Shown here: positions 25,105-32,925 of the stretch, one piece after another | Position numbering within the stretch: the stretch's first letter is position 1 | Layout: every line of letters begins with the position of its first letter | DNA from: Patescibacteria group bacterium | GTDB taxonomy: Bacteria > Patescibacteriota > Saccharimonadia > Saccharimonadales > UBA4665 | Direction: 5' to 3' | Length of the DNA stretch: 64,000 nucleotides | Assembly (NCBI GenBank): GCA_030271625.1 | Contig: JARXKN010000001.1 | Span: 372,001 to 436,000 of the forward strand | The notes under the pieces: generated by a model | What the model saw: only the letters and a program-made list of their open reading frames with translations | What the model was told of the DNA's origin: nothing | The model's database searches: none | Translations under genes and position numbers: made by a program

Positions 25105-25575
25105 ATGCGCCAGCTTGCCCGCCAGTCCTGGATTGTTATCGGCCGGTTAGCTTACTTTATAACCCAGCCCGGCATAAAACTAGTGGTGCACGGTAGTCAA
25201 CGGACGCGAGTCTTAGTAGTTTGCGATGATGACTACTTAGTGGTTAAGCACTGGCTGGGTAATAACAACTGGATGCTCCCCGGTGGCGGCTGCCATAAAA
25301 ACGAAGCGCCGCTCGACGCCGCCCAGCGCGAACTGCACGAAGAATTAGGGCTAGACCTCGGTAACGAAGTGTTTGAACATCAAGGCCAATATGACTGTAA
25401 CGACGGTGGCTTCCGTTTTAGCTTTGACCTGTACCTAGTCCGCTTATCAGAACGGCCGCAGCTGCAATTGCAACGGATAGAAATCCTGAATGCTCAGTGG
25501 TTTTCGCGGACGGCTGTTTTGCCGGATCCGGCTAGTCCCGAAGTTTTCCAGGCGCTCGCTAATTGGCCACAATAA
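25105..25575 (+). CDS. Nudix hydrolase
   Basis: A 156-residue protein from the ATG at 25105, four bases after the pcrA stop; an upstream TTG at 25078 would overlap pcrA and is less likely. The Nudix box, G-x5-E-x7-REUxEExGU, is visible as GGGCHKNEAPLDAAQREL followed by HEELGL near residues 60-83. The first 30 residues are hydrophobic and basic (WIVIGRLAYFITQPG), suggesting membrane contact. It probably hydrolyses an oxidised or signalling nucleotide diphosphate. Substrate not determinable. Confidence 0.88.
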   Translation: MRQLARQSWIVIGRLAYFITQPGIKLVVHGSQRTRVLVVCDDDYLVVKHWLGNNNWMLPGGGCHKNEAPLDAAQRELHEELGLDLGNEVFEHQGQYDCNDGGFRFSFDLYLVRLSERPQLQLQRIEILNAQWFSRTAVLPDPASPEVFQALANWPQ

Positions 25576-25639
25576 GCTTGTTTTGGTACAATAACAGGGA
25601 TGTATGACGGTTCGCCGCAGCATATTTTGACTTTAATGT

Positions 25640-26917
25640 ATGACTAAAAAATTACCTAATGCTACTTCAGTTTTTAATCTGGCGCGTTTTAAACGCCACC
25701 GGGCGGGTATATTTATTGGTCGCCGCCCACTCTTAGTTCCTATCATCACCTTTGCATTATTAACAACTGCCACGGCCGCCGGTTTTACTGGTAGTCGCTT
25801 TTTCCACCATACGCCACCCCGCAGTGATGCCCGTATCGTAATTATCTCGCACGATCATCAGCAACAAGTGGTGCCCAGCCGCGAGGCCACCGTCGGCGGT
25901 CTGCTAAAAAAGCTAAATATTAGCTTGCAACCTGGTGATGTCGTTGAACCAGCCACCACGGCCACCATTAGTCAGGATGATTTCCGGGTTAATATTTACC
26001 GCGCTGTGCCGGTGCAAATTCGTGATGGCGCCAAAGTGAGCTATACCTTTAGCGCTGCCACGACGGCTCGCAGTATTGCCCGCCAGGCTGACACAACGGT
26101 TTACGCCGAAGATATTATTGCCACCCAACCCGTCGATGACTTTATAAAAACCAATGCCATTGGCAAAGAAGTGGTAATTGATCGTTCGGTGCCCGTCAGT
26201 ATTAACTTATACGGCACGCCACTGGCCATCCGCACTCACGCCGACACGGTCGCCGAGCTGATTGCTCAGAAAAAAATTGTTGTCGCCAAGGGCGATCAAA
26301 TAACGCCGGCCCCCACAACGCCTTTAACGCCGAACACCCAAGTCTTCATTACCCGTAACGGCACCAAGGTCGAGTCCGTCACCGAAGACATTGCCATGCC
26401 GATCCAAACCATTAGCGATCCAACCCTAGCCTATGGCACCAACGCCATTCGTCAGGCCGGTTCGCCTGGTAAGCAAGTTATTACCTATCAGGATACGCTC
26501 AAAAACGATATTGTCGTCAGCCGCACGGTGATTCAGAAGGTCATAACGCAGCAACCAGTGACGCAGATTGTGGTCATTGGTTCGAGCCTTAGTGGTATTA
26601 AGGGCGATATGCAGTTAGCGGGAATTGCCCCCGGTGATTACGAATATGTTGATTACATCGTCAGTCACGAATCGGGCTGGTGTCCCACCAAAGCCCAGGG
26701 TCAGTATGGCGGTTGCCCACCGTATGCTGGTTCGGTGCCGAGCTATGGCGGTTACGGGTTATGTCAGTCGACGCCTGGTAGTAAAATGGCTAGCGCCGGC
26801 GCTGACTGGGCCACAAATCCCGTCACCCAGCTTCGCTGGTGTGCTGGTTATGCCACCAGCCGTTACGGTAGCTGGGGCGCGGCTTATAATCACTGGCTAA
26901 ATAACCACAACTGGTAA
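25640..26917 (+). CDS. YabE-like cell-wall protein: DUF348, G5 and C-terminal lytic domain
   Basis: A 425-residue protein with an N-terminal membrane segment near residues 33-53. Outside it has DUF348-like modules (about residues 60-110, 115-165 and 175-225, with RDGAKVSYTF and NLYGTPLAIRTHADTV), a G5-like region (about residues 235-305) and a C-terminal domain from about residue 330 that resembles a resuscitation-promoting or lysozyme-like fold: YIVSHESGWCPTKAQ, GYGLCQSTPGSKMA and WCAGYATSRYGSW. The Glu in SHESGW is the likely acid. It should cleave peptidoglycan. The order YabE-like then rsmA echoes the yabE-rnmV-ksgA neighbourhood of Firmicutes, which supports the call. Confidence 0.85.
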   Translation: MTKKLPNATSVFNLARFKRHRAGIFIGRRPLLVPIITFALLTTATAAGFTGSRFFHHTPPRSDARIVIISHDHQQQVVPSREATVGGLLKKLNISLQPGDVVEPATTATISQDDFRVNIYRAVPVQIRDGAKVSYTFSAATTARSIARQADTTVYAEDIIATQPVDDFIKTNAIGKEVVIDRSVPVSINLYGTPLAIRTHADTVAELIAQKKIVVAKGDQITPAPTTPLTPNTQVFITRNGTKVESVTEDIAMPIQTISDPTLAYGTNAIRQAGSPGKQVITYQDTLKNDIVVSRTVIQKVITQQPVTQIVVIGSSLSGIKGDMQLAGIAPGDYEYVDYIVSHESGWCPTKAQGQYGGCPPYAGSVPSYGGYGLCQSTPGSKMASAGADWATNPVTQLRWCAGYATSRYGSWGAAYNHWLNNHNW

Positions 26918-26920
26918 ATT

Positions 26921-27733
26921 ATGAGCGACGTACCATTTGCCAAAAAATCGTTAGGTCAACACTGGTTGCAGGATGCTGCAGCCTTAGAAGCTATGTGTGA
27001 GTCTGCCGAAGTCCAAATGGACGACGTGGTGCTGGAGATTGGTCCTGGCTTCGGCACCCTCACTCGTCATTTGTTAGATTGGGAAGCCGATGTCATTGCC
27101 CTCGAGTTTGATGAAACTCTGATTCCAGCGCTGCGTCAAAAGTTTGCCCGCGACGCTGACGCCGGCCATTTCCGGGTCGAGCAGGGCGACATTCGCAGTT
27201 ATGACTTTAGCGTCCTCCCGGCCGGCTATAAAGTCGTCGCCAATATCCCTTATTATTTAACCAGCAATCTTATTCAGCTATTAAGCGAAACCCCCAACCC
27301 GCCATCCGTGGCAGCACTGCTCGTTCAAAAAGAGGTCGCCGAACGAGTGGCTGCCGCCGCTGGCGACATGTCCATCTTAAGTGTGACGGCTCAGTTTTAC
27401 TGGGACGTGACACTAGGTATTAAAGTACCTGCGAAATTGTTTTCGCCGCCGCCAAAAGTTGACTCGCAAATTCTGATTCTGCAACGGCGGGCGGATTTAT
27501 TAATGCCAGAAGCCGATGTGAAAGCCTTTTTCAGATTAGTGAAAGCCGGCTTTAGCCAACGCCGTAAAACACTGCTCAATAGTTTAAGCGGTGGTTTGCG
27601 TTTAGAAAAAACCGTCGTCCAGGCCCTGTGTGCGGCCGCCAATATCGAACCTGGTCGGCGCGCCCAAACACTCACCATGACCGAGTGGCGTGACTTGTTT
27701 AAGCACTATGTGGCTACTACGCCCAGCGCTTAA
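26921..27733 (+). CDS. rsmA: 16S rRNA (adenine1518/1519-N6)-dimethyltransferase
   Basis: A 270-residue RsmA/KsgA that dimethylates two adenines in helix 45 of 16S rRNA. It begins FAKKSLGQHWLQD, has the S-adenosylmethionine site EIGPGFGTLTRHLL near residue 39 and the catalytic NIPYYLTS near residue 108 (N-I-P-Y). The C-terminal part has FFRLVKAGFSQRRKTLLNSL. It starts 3 bases after the YabE-like stop, so both are co-transcribed. Confidence 0.95.
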   Translation: MSDVPFAKKSLGQHWLQDAAALEAMCESAEVQMDDVVLEIGPGFGTLTRHLLDWEADVIALEFDETLIPALRQKFARDADAGHFRVEQGDIRSYDFSVLPAGYKVVANIPYYLTSNLIQLLSETPNPPSVAALLVQKEVAERVAAAAGDMSILSVTAQFYWDVTLGIKVPAKLFSPPPKVDSQILILQRRADLLMPEADVKAFFRLVKAGFSQRRKTLLNSLSGGLRLEKTVVQALCAAANIEPGRRAQTLTMTEWRDLFKHYVATTPSA

Positions 27734-27734
27734 C

Positions 27735-27763
27735 TTGCCGTGTTAAGTATCAGCGGCTACACT
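27735..27763 (+). promoter_or_regulatory. Promoter of the MarR gene
   Basis: TTGCCG (27735-27740) and TACACT (27758-27763) are 17 bases apart, and the ATG lies six bases after the -10. The message should begin at or within a base of the start codon. Confidence 0.6.
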
Positions 27764-27769
27764 TAAGTT

Positions 27770-28237
27770 ATGAAACCTGCTAATAATCTTGGCTACTTAA
27801 TCCAACATGTGGCCGCCGTTATGGCCAAACAAGCTGATCAAGCGTTGCAAGAACAACTCGGCATTGGCCTGAGCCAGTTCAAAATTTTGATGGTGCTACA
27901 AAAGAACGATCGAGTCCAGCAGCGCTTTATTGCCGATAGCCTGGGCCAGACAGAAGCCAGTATTAGTCGCCAGATTCAGCTACTGCAGGACAAAGATTTA
28001 CTGACCTCCAAGTGCGATCCAAAGAACCGGCGCCAACATATTACCGTGCCAACACCGGCCGGTTTGGAGCTAACAAAAACGGCTATGCAGGTGTTATCAG
28101 AACTTATGGATCCGGAATTAGCCCACATGGGGCAACCAGCCTTCGAACAGCTGCTGGCTAACCTACACCAGTTGCATCAAATTGTCTGTCAGCCAGGAAA
28201 AACTGGTGCCTGCGACCATCAATTTAAAACATCATAA
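27770..28237 (+). CDS. MarR family transcription regulator
   Basis: A 155-residue MarR-type winged-helix protein. The DNA-binding region is RFIADSLGQTEASISRQIQ near residue 63, followed by the wing CDPKNRRQHITVP near residue 83. Flanking helices form the dimer interface. MarR proteins usually respond to small aromatic or oxidised compounds and repress nearby efflux genes; the DHA2 exporter at 31454 is not adjacent, so the target is not settled. The gene has its own leaderless promoter. Confidence 0.9.
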   Translation: MKPANNLGYLIQHVAAVMAKQADQALQEQLGIGLSQFKILMVLQKNDRVQQRFIADSLGQTEASISRQIQLLQDKDLLTSKCDPKNRRQHITVPTPAGLELTKTAMQVLSELMDPELAHMGQPAFEQLLANLHQLHQIVCQPGKTGACDHQFKTS

Positions 28238-28280
28238 GCACTAGCGTAGTAGCGCTATACATGATATAATCTTAAATTAC

Positions 28281-28673
28281 GGGGCTGACTTTTAAGCTTG
28301 ACGTTGGACTTTATCGGTTAAATCAGCAGGTCGCTTGCCAGCGTTATAGGCAATTTGAATTAGATGCAAACTCTACTTCTCGCTCTGACCTGATCAAGGA
28401 ATTGGCTGCAAAGCTCAACCCTGTTCAGCAATTTGCAACAGTCTAAGTTTAACTTAGACAATGCCTCCAAGATTTCAGGTATTGGAGTAGCGTTTTATAC
28501 ATCTGGATGCCCGGTTAGCGCTATCCACGTTCGCCGTTAAGATTAGGATTGCTGCTATCAGATGTTTGTTTGTTTAAATACTGATAGCCTAAGACCAAAA
28601 AACAAACTAAGCCTGTAGACGACTAACCAAGATAAACCGATGGACGCGGGGGCGGTACCCGCCAGCTCCTCCA
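28281..28673 (+). ncRNA. ssrA: Transfer-messenger RNA (tmRNA)
   Basis: Both tRNA-like ends are present: GGGGCTG at 28281-28287 pairs with CAGCTCC at 28663-28669 with the G3-U pair that alanyl-tRNA synthetase needs, and CCA is encoded at 28671-28673. The tag frame appears to resume at GCA 28366 after TTAGAT and stops at TAA 28444-28446 in a hairpin (28441-28459). It encodes 26 residues, beginning ANSTSRSDLI and ending VQQFATV, longer than usual and without the final LAA. The T arm keeps the GCGGG/CCCGC stem but its loop is GGCGGTA, not TTCRANT, and the base before CCA is T. A TATAAT is at 28265-28270. Function: rescue of stalled ribosomes. Confidence 0.92.
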
Positions 28674-28674
28674 T

Positions 28675-28707
28675 AAGGGCCTTACGACTAAAGCGTAGGG
28701 CTTTTTT
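28675..28707 (+). terminator. Terminator of tmRNA
   Basis: GCCTTACG at about 28679-28686 pairs with CGTAGGGC at about 28694-28701 (one G-T pair), and a run of six T follows. AAGG before the stem can extend it against the T-run. Confidence 0.85.
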
Positions 28708-28762
28708 GTTGTCCAAAACTAGGCTTGGACAAAAACCATAAGTAGCATAAAATATAGGTCTA

Positions 28763-29482
28763 ATGTCTAAAACAAAAATTTTTGTGGGGGTAGGAGTTGG
28801 CTTACTAGTCTTGGGGGCTGGTGGTGGCGCCTATGCCTATGTGCAACACCAGAATGCTCAGGTAAACCAAGTCGGCTCAACCAGCGAAAGTCAGTCAGTT
28901 TCAAATGCCGTGCCAGTTGATACTACAGCTAGTAATACGGACAGTAGTATCCCGCTCAACCAAGCGCCAACTGGAGCCGCCTCAGACGGTTTAACAGTTC
29001 AAAGTGTGACTGCCGAAAACAGCGCTATGCAAGCCGCCGGCACAGCCAATGCCGCTAGTCAAAGTAGCCAAGCTGGACAGAGCGGTAGTAATGGCCGTAA
29101 TCCGTTCGATCCAACTACCTTTGCTCAGTATGACAAGTACAAAGATGGTAAGGGTGGCCTGTATGGCGATGTGGCCATGGGTAATGGCACTACTCTGGCA
29201 CCGGGTAAAAAAGCAGCTGTGTATTACCGCGGTTGGTTAACGAACGGCACAAAGTTTGATGAATCAAGGGCTGGCAGTGATGGTAAGCTTGCCCCATTTA
29301 TCTTTACGCTCGGCAGTCACCAAGTTATTACTGGCTGGGAAGATGCCCTAGTGGGTATGAAAGTTGGCGGTGTGCGACTAGTGATTGTGCCGCCGGCGGC
29401 CGGCTACGGTGCCACCGCTCAAAACAACATACCGGCTAACTCTGTCTTGGTCTTCCAAGTGCAATTAGCCGACGTCCAGTAA
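28763..29482 (+). CDS. FKBP-type peptidyl-prolyl isomerase, membrane-anchored
   Basis: A 239-residue protein. Residues about 7-27 are a hydrophobic signal or anchor (VGVGLLVLGAGGGAYAYV). A Ser/Thr/Gln-rich linker of about 100 residues follows, and residues about 140-239 are an FKBP domain with YYRGWLTNGTKFDESR, FTLGSHQVITGWEDAL, GMKVGGVRLVIVPP and GYGATAQNNIPANSVLVFQV. These cover the active-site Asp, Phe, Trp and Ile-Tyr positions of the family. It would help proteins fold outside the membrane. It lies after the tmRNA terminator and has its own start, with TATAGG upstream. Confidence 0.93.
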   Translation: MSKTKIFVGVGVGLLVLGAGGGAYAYVQHQNAQVNQVGSTSESQSVSNAVPVDTTASNTDSSIPLNQAPTGAASDGLTVQSVTAENSAMQAAGTANAASQSSQAGQSGSNGRNPFDPTTFAQYDKYKDGKGGLYGDVAMGNGTTLAPGKKAAVYYRGWLTNGTKFDESRAGSDGKLAPFIFTLGSHQVITGWEDALVGMKVGGVRLVIVPPAAGYGATAQNNIPANSVLVFQVQLADVQ

Positions 29483-29483
29483 G

Positions 29484-31106
29484 CTAACGCGGCTTGTAAG
29501 CAGTAGCGCTATTAAGCGCCGTAATCACAACCGGTAAACGAGTAATACCGCCATTGTAGGTAATGTAGCGAGCTTCCCATTCTGGGCGGAACTTACCTTT
29601 AAACTGCTCCAGGCCACTAAATGAGTAGTAGCGACTGCCCAGTGTTTTTACTAATGGTAAAATCCGCTCGCTCAGGTTTTCTAGGGCTTGGTCTTCTAAT
29701 TTTGACAGCGGTGCTAAGCCAAGATTAAATTCCCGAGTATTGGCTTGAACGGTTCGTTCGCAAATCAGTTTAAGCAGCAAGTAATGCATGGCTACTTGCG
29801 ACAGACCGGGAATTGAACGCATATGATCAATACTGTCGATACCAGTAGTGTAGGTTGGTAGTAAATTGGCGTAGGCTACCAACTGTCCATCTTTGTGCAA
29901 TACACCGACGGCGGAGTTGGCCAGATAGTTGTCATCAAAGTAACCCATGATAAAGGTATATTCCCGTTTGCCGTTAGCCAGCCATGCATCCGATACTGAG
30001 CGGAGCTGCTCTAGTTGTTCGCTCGCTAAGGGCGGCTGCCAAAGATCAAAACTAAGGCCATCTTTTTCAGCTTTGTTCTTAACGTAGCGGAAATGTTTGT
30101 CAGACGCTGTCTTAGTGGTAAATTCGGCTGTCTCGACGGCTGCCTCACTACCGATAAAGATTGACTTCATGTCGTAGCGTTCCCATTTTTCGGCTTCGGC
30201 TTCATCGGCGTGAACGACGGCCGTGGACCAGCCGTTACCGTGAGCATAATCAAGGAATTGCCGGCGCAAGCGGCCGCTATCATTTGGTTTACCGGTGACA
30301 CCGTCAAGCACCAAGGCAATACCGTTAACAACTTTGTAGGCTACAAAACTATCTTGGTAGAAGTAATAATGTTTATCTTCGGGCCATATTTTTAAATAAT
30401 CTTCGGAGCTGTTGCTATATTGTTTGGCAATGCGCTCGGCTTCGTTGCGGACGCTGCGCGGCGCCGGGCGGCGCAGTTTTAAGGGCTGGAATAAACTGAC
30501 ACCAATTAATAACCCGGCTCCAATACCGGCGACATTCAGTAACCGGACAATTCGCCGACCGCCCCGGTTAGCATGGATTTCCGGTGGTAGTGGAGCGCTG
30601 ACTAAGGAGCGACCAATGACGTTGAGCGTGGTTGCCACACTTAAATCTTGGCCAAAATCACGGGCATCAGTGCGTGACATTGTGACGGCGGAGAAAACAA
30701 TGACAACAGTAACTATACCCAGGGCTGTTAAGCCGGAACGACGGATACCATCGGCATCACTTTTAACGACGTAATCAGCTCGATCCTTTAGAATACTCAC
30801 AAAAACTGCGCCGTAGAGCAGGAGCTGCAGTGGGTTGCGGAAATGCAGCAACTCAACCGCAATCAATAGCACCAACCCAACCAGCGCAAAGTAGTAAGCC
30901 GAACGTTTTTTACGAGCTAGCTGCGAGGCAATGTAAAGCAGGCTAATCCCAATTAGTAAGCTAGTGTAGCGTGATGCCTGGGCGTTATAGAGCGGTAACA
31001 AATCATCGACCCCCCGTGGCAGCCGCTTGAAGGGTACGCTTAATAAAGCTACCAAACCGGCGAGGCGGAGCAGGAGGGAATTAATGTCTAAGATTCGGTG
31101 AGGCAT
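29484..31106 (-). CDS. MprF-like protein with DUF2156 lysyltransferase domain
   Basis: A 540-residue protein. The N-terminal half has about five membrane helices (first near residues 10-28, others near 45-100 and 145-215), and the C-terminal 300 residues form a DUF2156/MprF-type aminoacyl-phosphatidylglycerol transferase (KIWPEDKHYYFYQDSF, KREYTFIMGYFDDNYL, REFNLGLAPLSK and FKGKFRPEWEARY). Such enzymes move lysine or alanine from tRNA to phosphatidylglycerol, lowering surface charge and giving resistance to cationic peptides. The membrane part is shorter than in full MprF, so flipping may be missing. A TATACT lies 14 bases before the ATG on the reverse strand. Converges with the FKBP gene, one base apart. 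Confidence 0.85.
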   Translation of the reverse strand: MPHRILDINSLLLRLAGLVALLSVPFKRLPRGVDDLLPLYNAQASRYTSLLIGISLLYIASQLARKKRSAYYFALVGLVLLIAVELLHFRNPLQLLLYGAVFVSILKDRADYVVKSDADGIRRSGLTALGIVTVVIVFSAVTMSRTDARDFGQDLSVATTLNVIGRSLVSAPLPPEIHANRGGRRIVRLLNVAGIGAGLLIGVSLFQPLKLRRPAPRSVRNEAERIAKQYSNSSEDYLKIWPEDKHYYFYQDSFVAYKVVNGIALVLDGVTGKPNDSGRLRRQFLDYAHGNGWSTAVVHADEAEAEKWERYDMKSIFIGSEAAVETAEFTTKTASDKHFRYVKNKAEKDGLSFDLWQPPLASEQLEQLRSVSDAWLANGKREYTFIMGYFDDNYLANSAVGVLHKDGQLVAYANLLPTYTTGIDSIDHMRSIPGLSQVAMHYLLLKLICERTVQANTREFNLGLAPLSKLEDQALENLSERILPLVKTLGSRYYSFSGLEQFKGKFRPEWEARYITYNGGITRLPVVITALNSATAYKPR

Positions 31107-31139
31107 AGAAAAGTACTTATAAGTATAGCGCTAAGCATA

Positions 31140-31290
31140 CGAAAAGCCGCTGCTTACTAATAAACAGCGGCTGAGGAATTCGGCCTACGTAGGCAGGCAA
31201 GCGTTGTTAGGAGGTACGTACCTCACGCACGCTACTAGTCATTGCCTGCTCGTTAGATTTAGGACTTTTCAATGATTACCCCCTTTCTAT
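31140..31290 (-). ncRNA. Highly palindromic leader or small RNA, reverse strand
   Basis: Inverted repeats are dense here: AGCCGCTG/CAGCGGCT (31145-31152 and 31165-31172, followed by TTTT on the reverse strand), GCCTACGTAGGC (31183-31194), GAGGTACGTACCTC (31211-31224) and GCAGGCAA/TTGCCTGC (31193-31200 and 31242-31249) that encloses it. A TATAAT is on the reverse strand at about 31308-31313. The transcript would be about 160 bases, ending at a hairpin with a short T-run before the MprF-like gene's own TATACT. It could be a structured small RNA or an attenuating leader. No known riboswitch family is recognised. Confidence 0.5.
31207..31272 (-). CDS. Possible 21-residue leader peptide
   Basis: On the reverse strand a TTG at 31272 opens 21 codons to TAA (31207-31209). 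AAAGGGGG lies about six bases upstream, a good ribosome binding site. The peptide reads MKSPKSNEQAMTSSVREVR plus two more residues. Its end overlaps the GAGGTACGTACCTC palindrome, so translation would open that hairpin, as in attenuation leaders. Without conservation data this could be chance. Confidence 0.3.
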   Translation of the reverse strand: MKSPKSNEQAMTSSVREVRTS

Positions 31291-31339
31291 TACTTGCTAA
31301 TGCTTTTTATTATAACTGACAGCCAGGAGCAATAAAAAA

Positions 31340-31353
31340 GTAGTTATAACTAC
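31340..31353. promoter_or_regulatory. 14-bp palindrome upstream of the MFS exporter
   Basis: GTAGTTATAACTAC is a perfect palindrome of 14 bases, in the gap between the reverse TATAAT of the small transcript and the predicted promoter of the exporter (TTTAAG 31367-31372, TATGCT 31390-31395, 17 bases apart). Its size suits a dimeric repressor such as a TetR or MarR protein. No regulator is adjacent. Confidence 0.45.
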
Positions 31354-31453
31354 ATAATCAAAGGGGTTTAAGAAAATAATTAATGGTGTTATGCTGGAAG
31401 TAAGAAATACTTTACTCGTTAAGTGTTATCAAATTAAAAAGAAAGGTTTCGTT

Positions 31454-32914
31454 ATGATGAAAAGAGTTGTTCATAAAAATCTAGTGCTATTAATCGTCGC
31501 TGTAGCTCAGTTCATGGTCGTGCTCGATACTTCTATCGTTAACGTTGCCTTGCCATCGATTTACAAAGACCTGCACTTTACCAGTGCTAGCAGCTTACAG
31601 TGGGTAGTGACAGCCTACACGCTAGCTGTTGGCGGCTTCTTACTGCTTGGTGGCCGAGCGGCCGACTTGTACGGTCGTCGAAAAGTCTTCATGTCCGCGG
31701 CGACTGCCTTTTCGGTCGCTTCACTGGTTTGTGGTCTGTCGCAGAACAGTACTATGATCCAAGTCCTACGGGCGGTGCAAGGCCTAGCGGCAGCCTTTAT
31801 GTCACCGGCAGCCTTATCGATTGTGCTGACAACTTTTAAAGAAGGCAAAGAACGCGCCAAGGCCCTGAGTGTCTGGGGTGCCGTAGCGGCCGGTGGGGCA
31901 GCCGTGGGCGTACTGCTCGGTGGTGTTCTGACTGAGTATCTTGATTGGCGCTGGAACTTCTTTGTTAACGTGCCAGTCGGCATTGCGGTCGTTACGGCTG
32001 CTTACTTGTATGTTCCTGAGAGTAAAGCCGATCTAGACCACAGTAAACTTGATTTACCTGGTGCCGCCTTGGTTACCTCCGGCTTGATGCTGCTGGTATA
32101 CGCTTTCACGAAAGCGCCGGTGGCTGGTTGGACATCCTCAACCGCTCTCCTGTTAATTAGCGGCGCAGTGGCCTTACTGGCAGCCTTTGTCTACAACGAA
32201 TCGCGTTCAAAACACGCTTTAATGCCGCTCAGTATATTTAAGATTCCAGGTGTCGCCGGGGCTAATCTTACCCAGCTACCCATTACCGCCAGCCTATTCT
32301 CAATGTTCTTCTTTGTAACGCTCTATCTTCAGAACGTGCTTCACTTTTCACCAATTCAATCAGGTTTAAGCTTCCTGCCAGTACCGTTCACTATCGGCTT
32401 TATGTCGTTTGCGATGCAGCACGTCATTGGCAAGATTGGCTATAAGAAGCCAATTATTGTTGGGCCACTGCTATTAGCGGCCGGCTTATTTTTCCTAGCG
32501 CACATTCCGGTGCAGGGTCACTACGTGGCAAATGTTTTGCCGGGATTAGTTCTGATGGCGGCCGGCCTTGGCATGACCTTCATTTGCGTCACGATTGCCG
32601 CTACTACTGGTGTACCGCCTCGTGAGTCCGGCTTAGCGTCTGGCTTACTCAATACTTCGCAGCAGGTTGGTGGATCGCTTGGCCTGGCTATCTTATCGGG
32701 AGTTTCGGCTTCGACCACAATTGCCTACCTTCGCACCCATGCTAGTGGTGCCAAGCAGCCGCTAGTGCAGGCGGCGGCCCAGGTCCAGGGCTATCATCAT
32801 GCCTTGTATGTTGGCATGAGCTTTGCCTTACTGGCGTCGTTGTCGGCTGCTTTGCTGATCCATGAGAAACGGGGAGCGCCCGTCGATGTCAGTGCCGCTT
32901 CCGCTGCCGTATAA
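31454..32914 (+). CDS. DHA2-family MFS drug exporter (EmrB/QacA type)
   Basis: A 486-residue protein with about 14 membrane helices. I use the ATG at 31454 (MMKRVVHKNL), which has AAAGAAAGG seven to eight bases upstream; the earlier ATG at 31391 overlaps the predicted -10 hexamer TATGCT. Helix 1 carries the D-x-x-x-VNVALP signature (VVLDTSIVNVALPSI), the loop after helix 2 has motif A (GGRAADLYGRRKVFM) and helix 5 the motif C region (GGAAVGVLLGGVLTEYLDWR). Family members expel drugs by proton antiport. The palindrome at 31340 is a candidate operator. Confidence 0.92.
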   Translation: MMKRVVHKNLVLLIVAVAQFMVVLDTSIVNVALPSIYKDLHFTSASSLQWVVTAYTLAVGGFLLLGGRAADLYGRRKVFMSAATAFSVASLVCGLSQNSTMIQVLRAVQGLAAAFMSPAALSIVLTTFKEGKERAKALSVWGAVAAGGAAVGVLLGGVLTEYLDWRWNFFVNVPVGIAVVTAAYLYVPESKADLDHSKLDLPGAALVTSGLMLLVYAFTKAPVAGWTSSTALLLISGAVALLAAFVYNESRSKHALMPLSIFKIPGVAGANLTQLPITASLFSMFFFVTLYLQNVLHFSPIQSGLSFLPVPFTIGFMSFAMQHVIGKIGYKKPIIVGPLLLAAGLFFLAHIPVQGHYVANVLPGLVLMAAGLGMTFICVTIAATTGVPPRESGLASGLLNTSQQVGGSLGLAILSGVSASTTIAYLRTHASGAKQPLVQAAAQVQGYHHALYVGMSFALLASLSAALLIHEKRGAPVDVSAASAAV

Positions 32915-32925
32915 TTAGGCTTACT

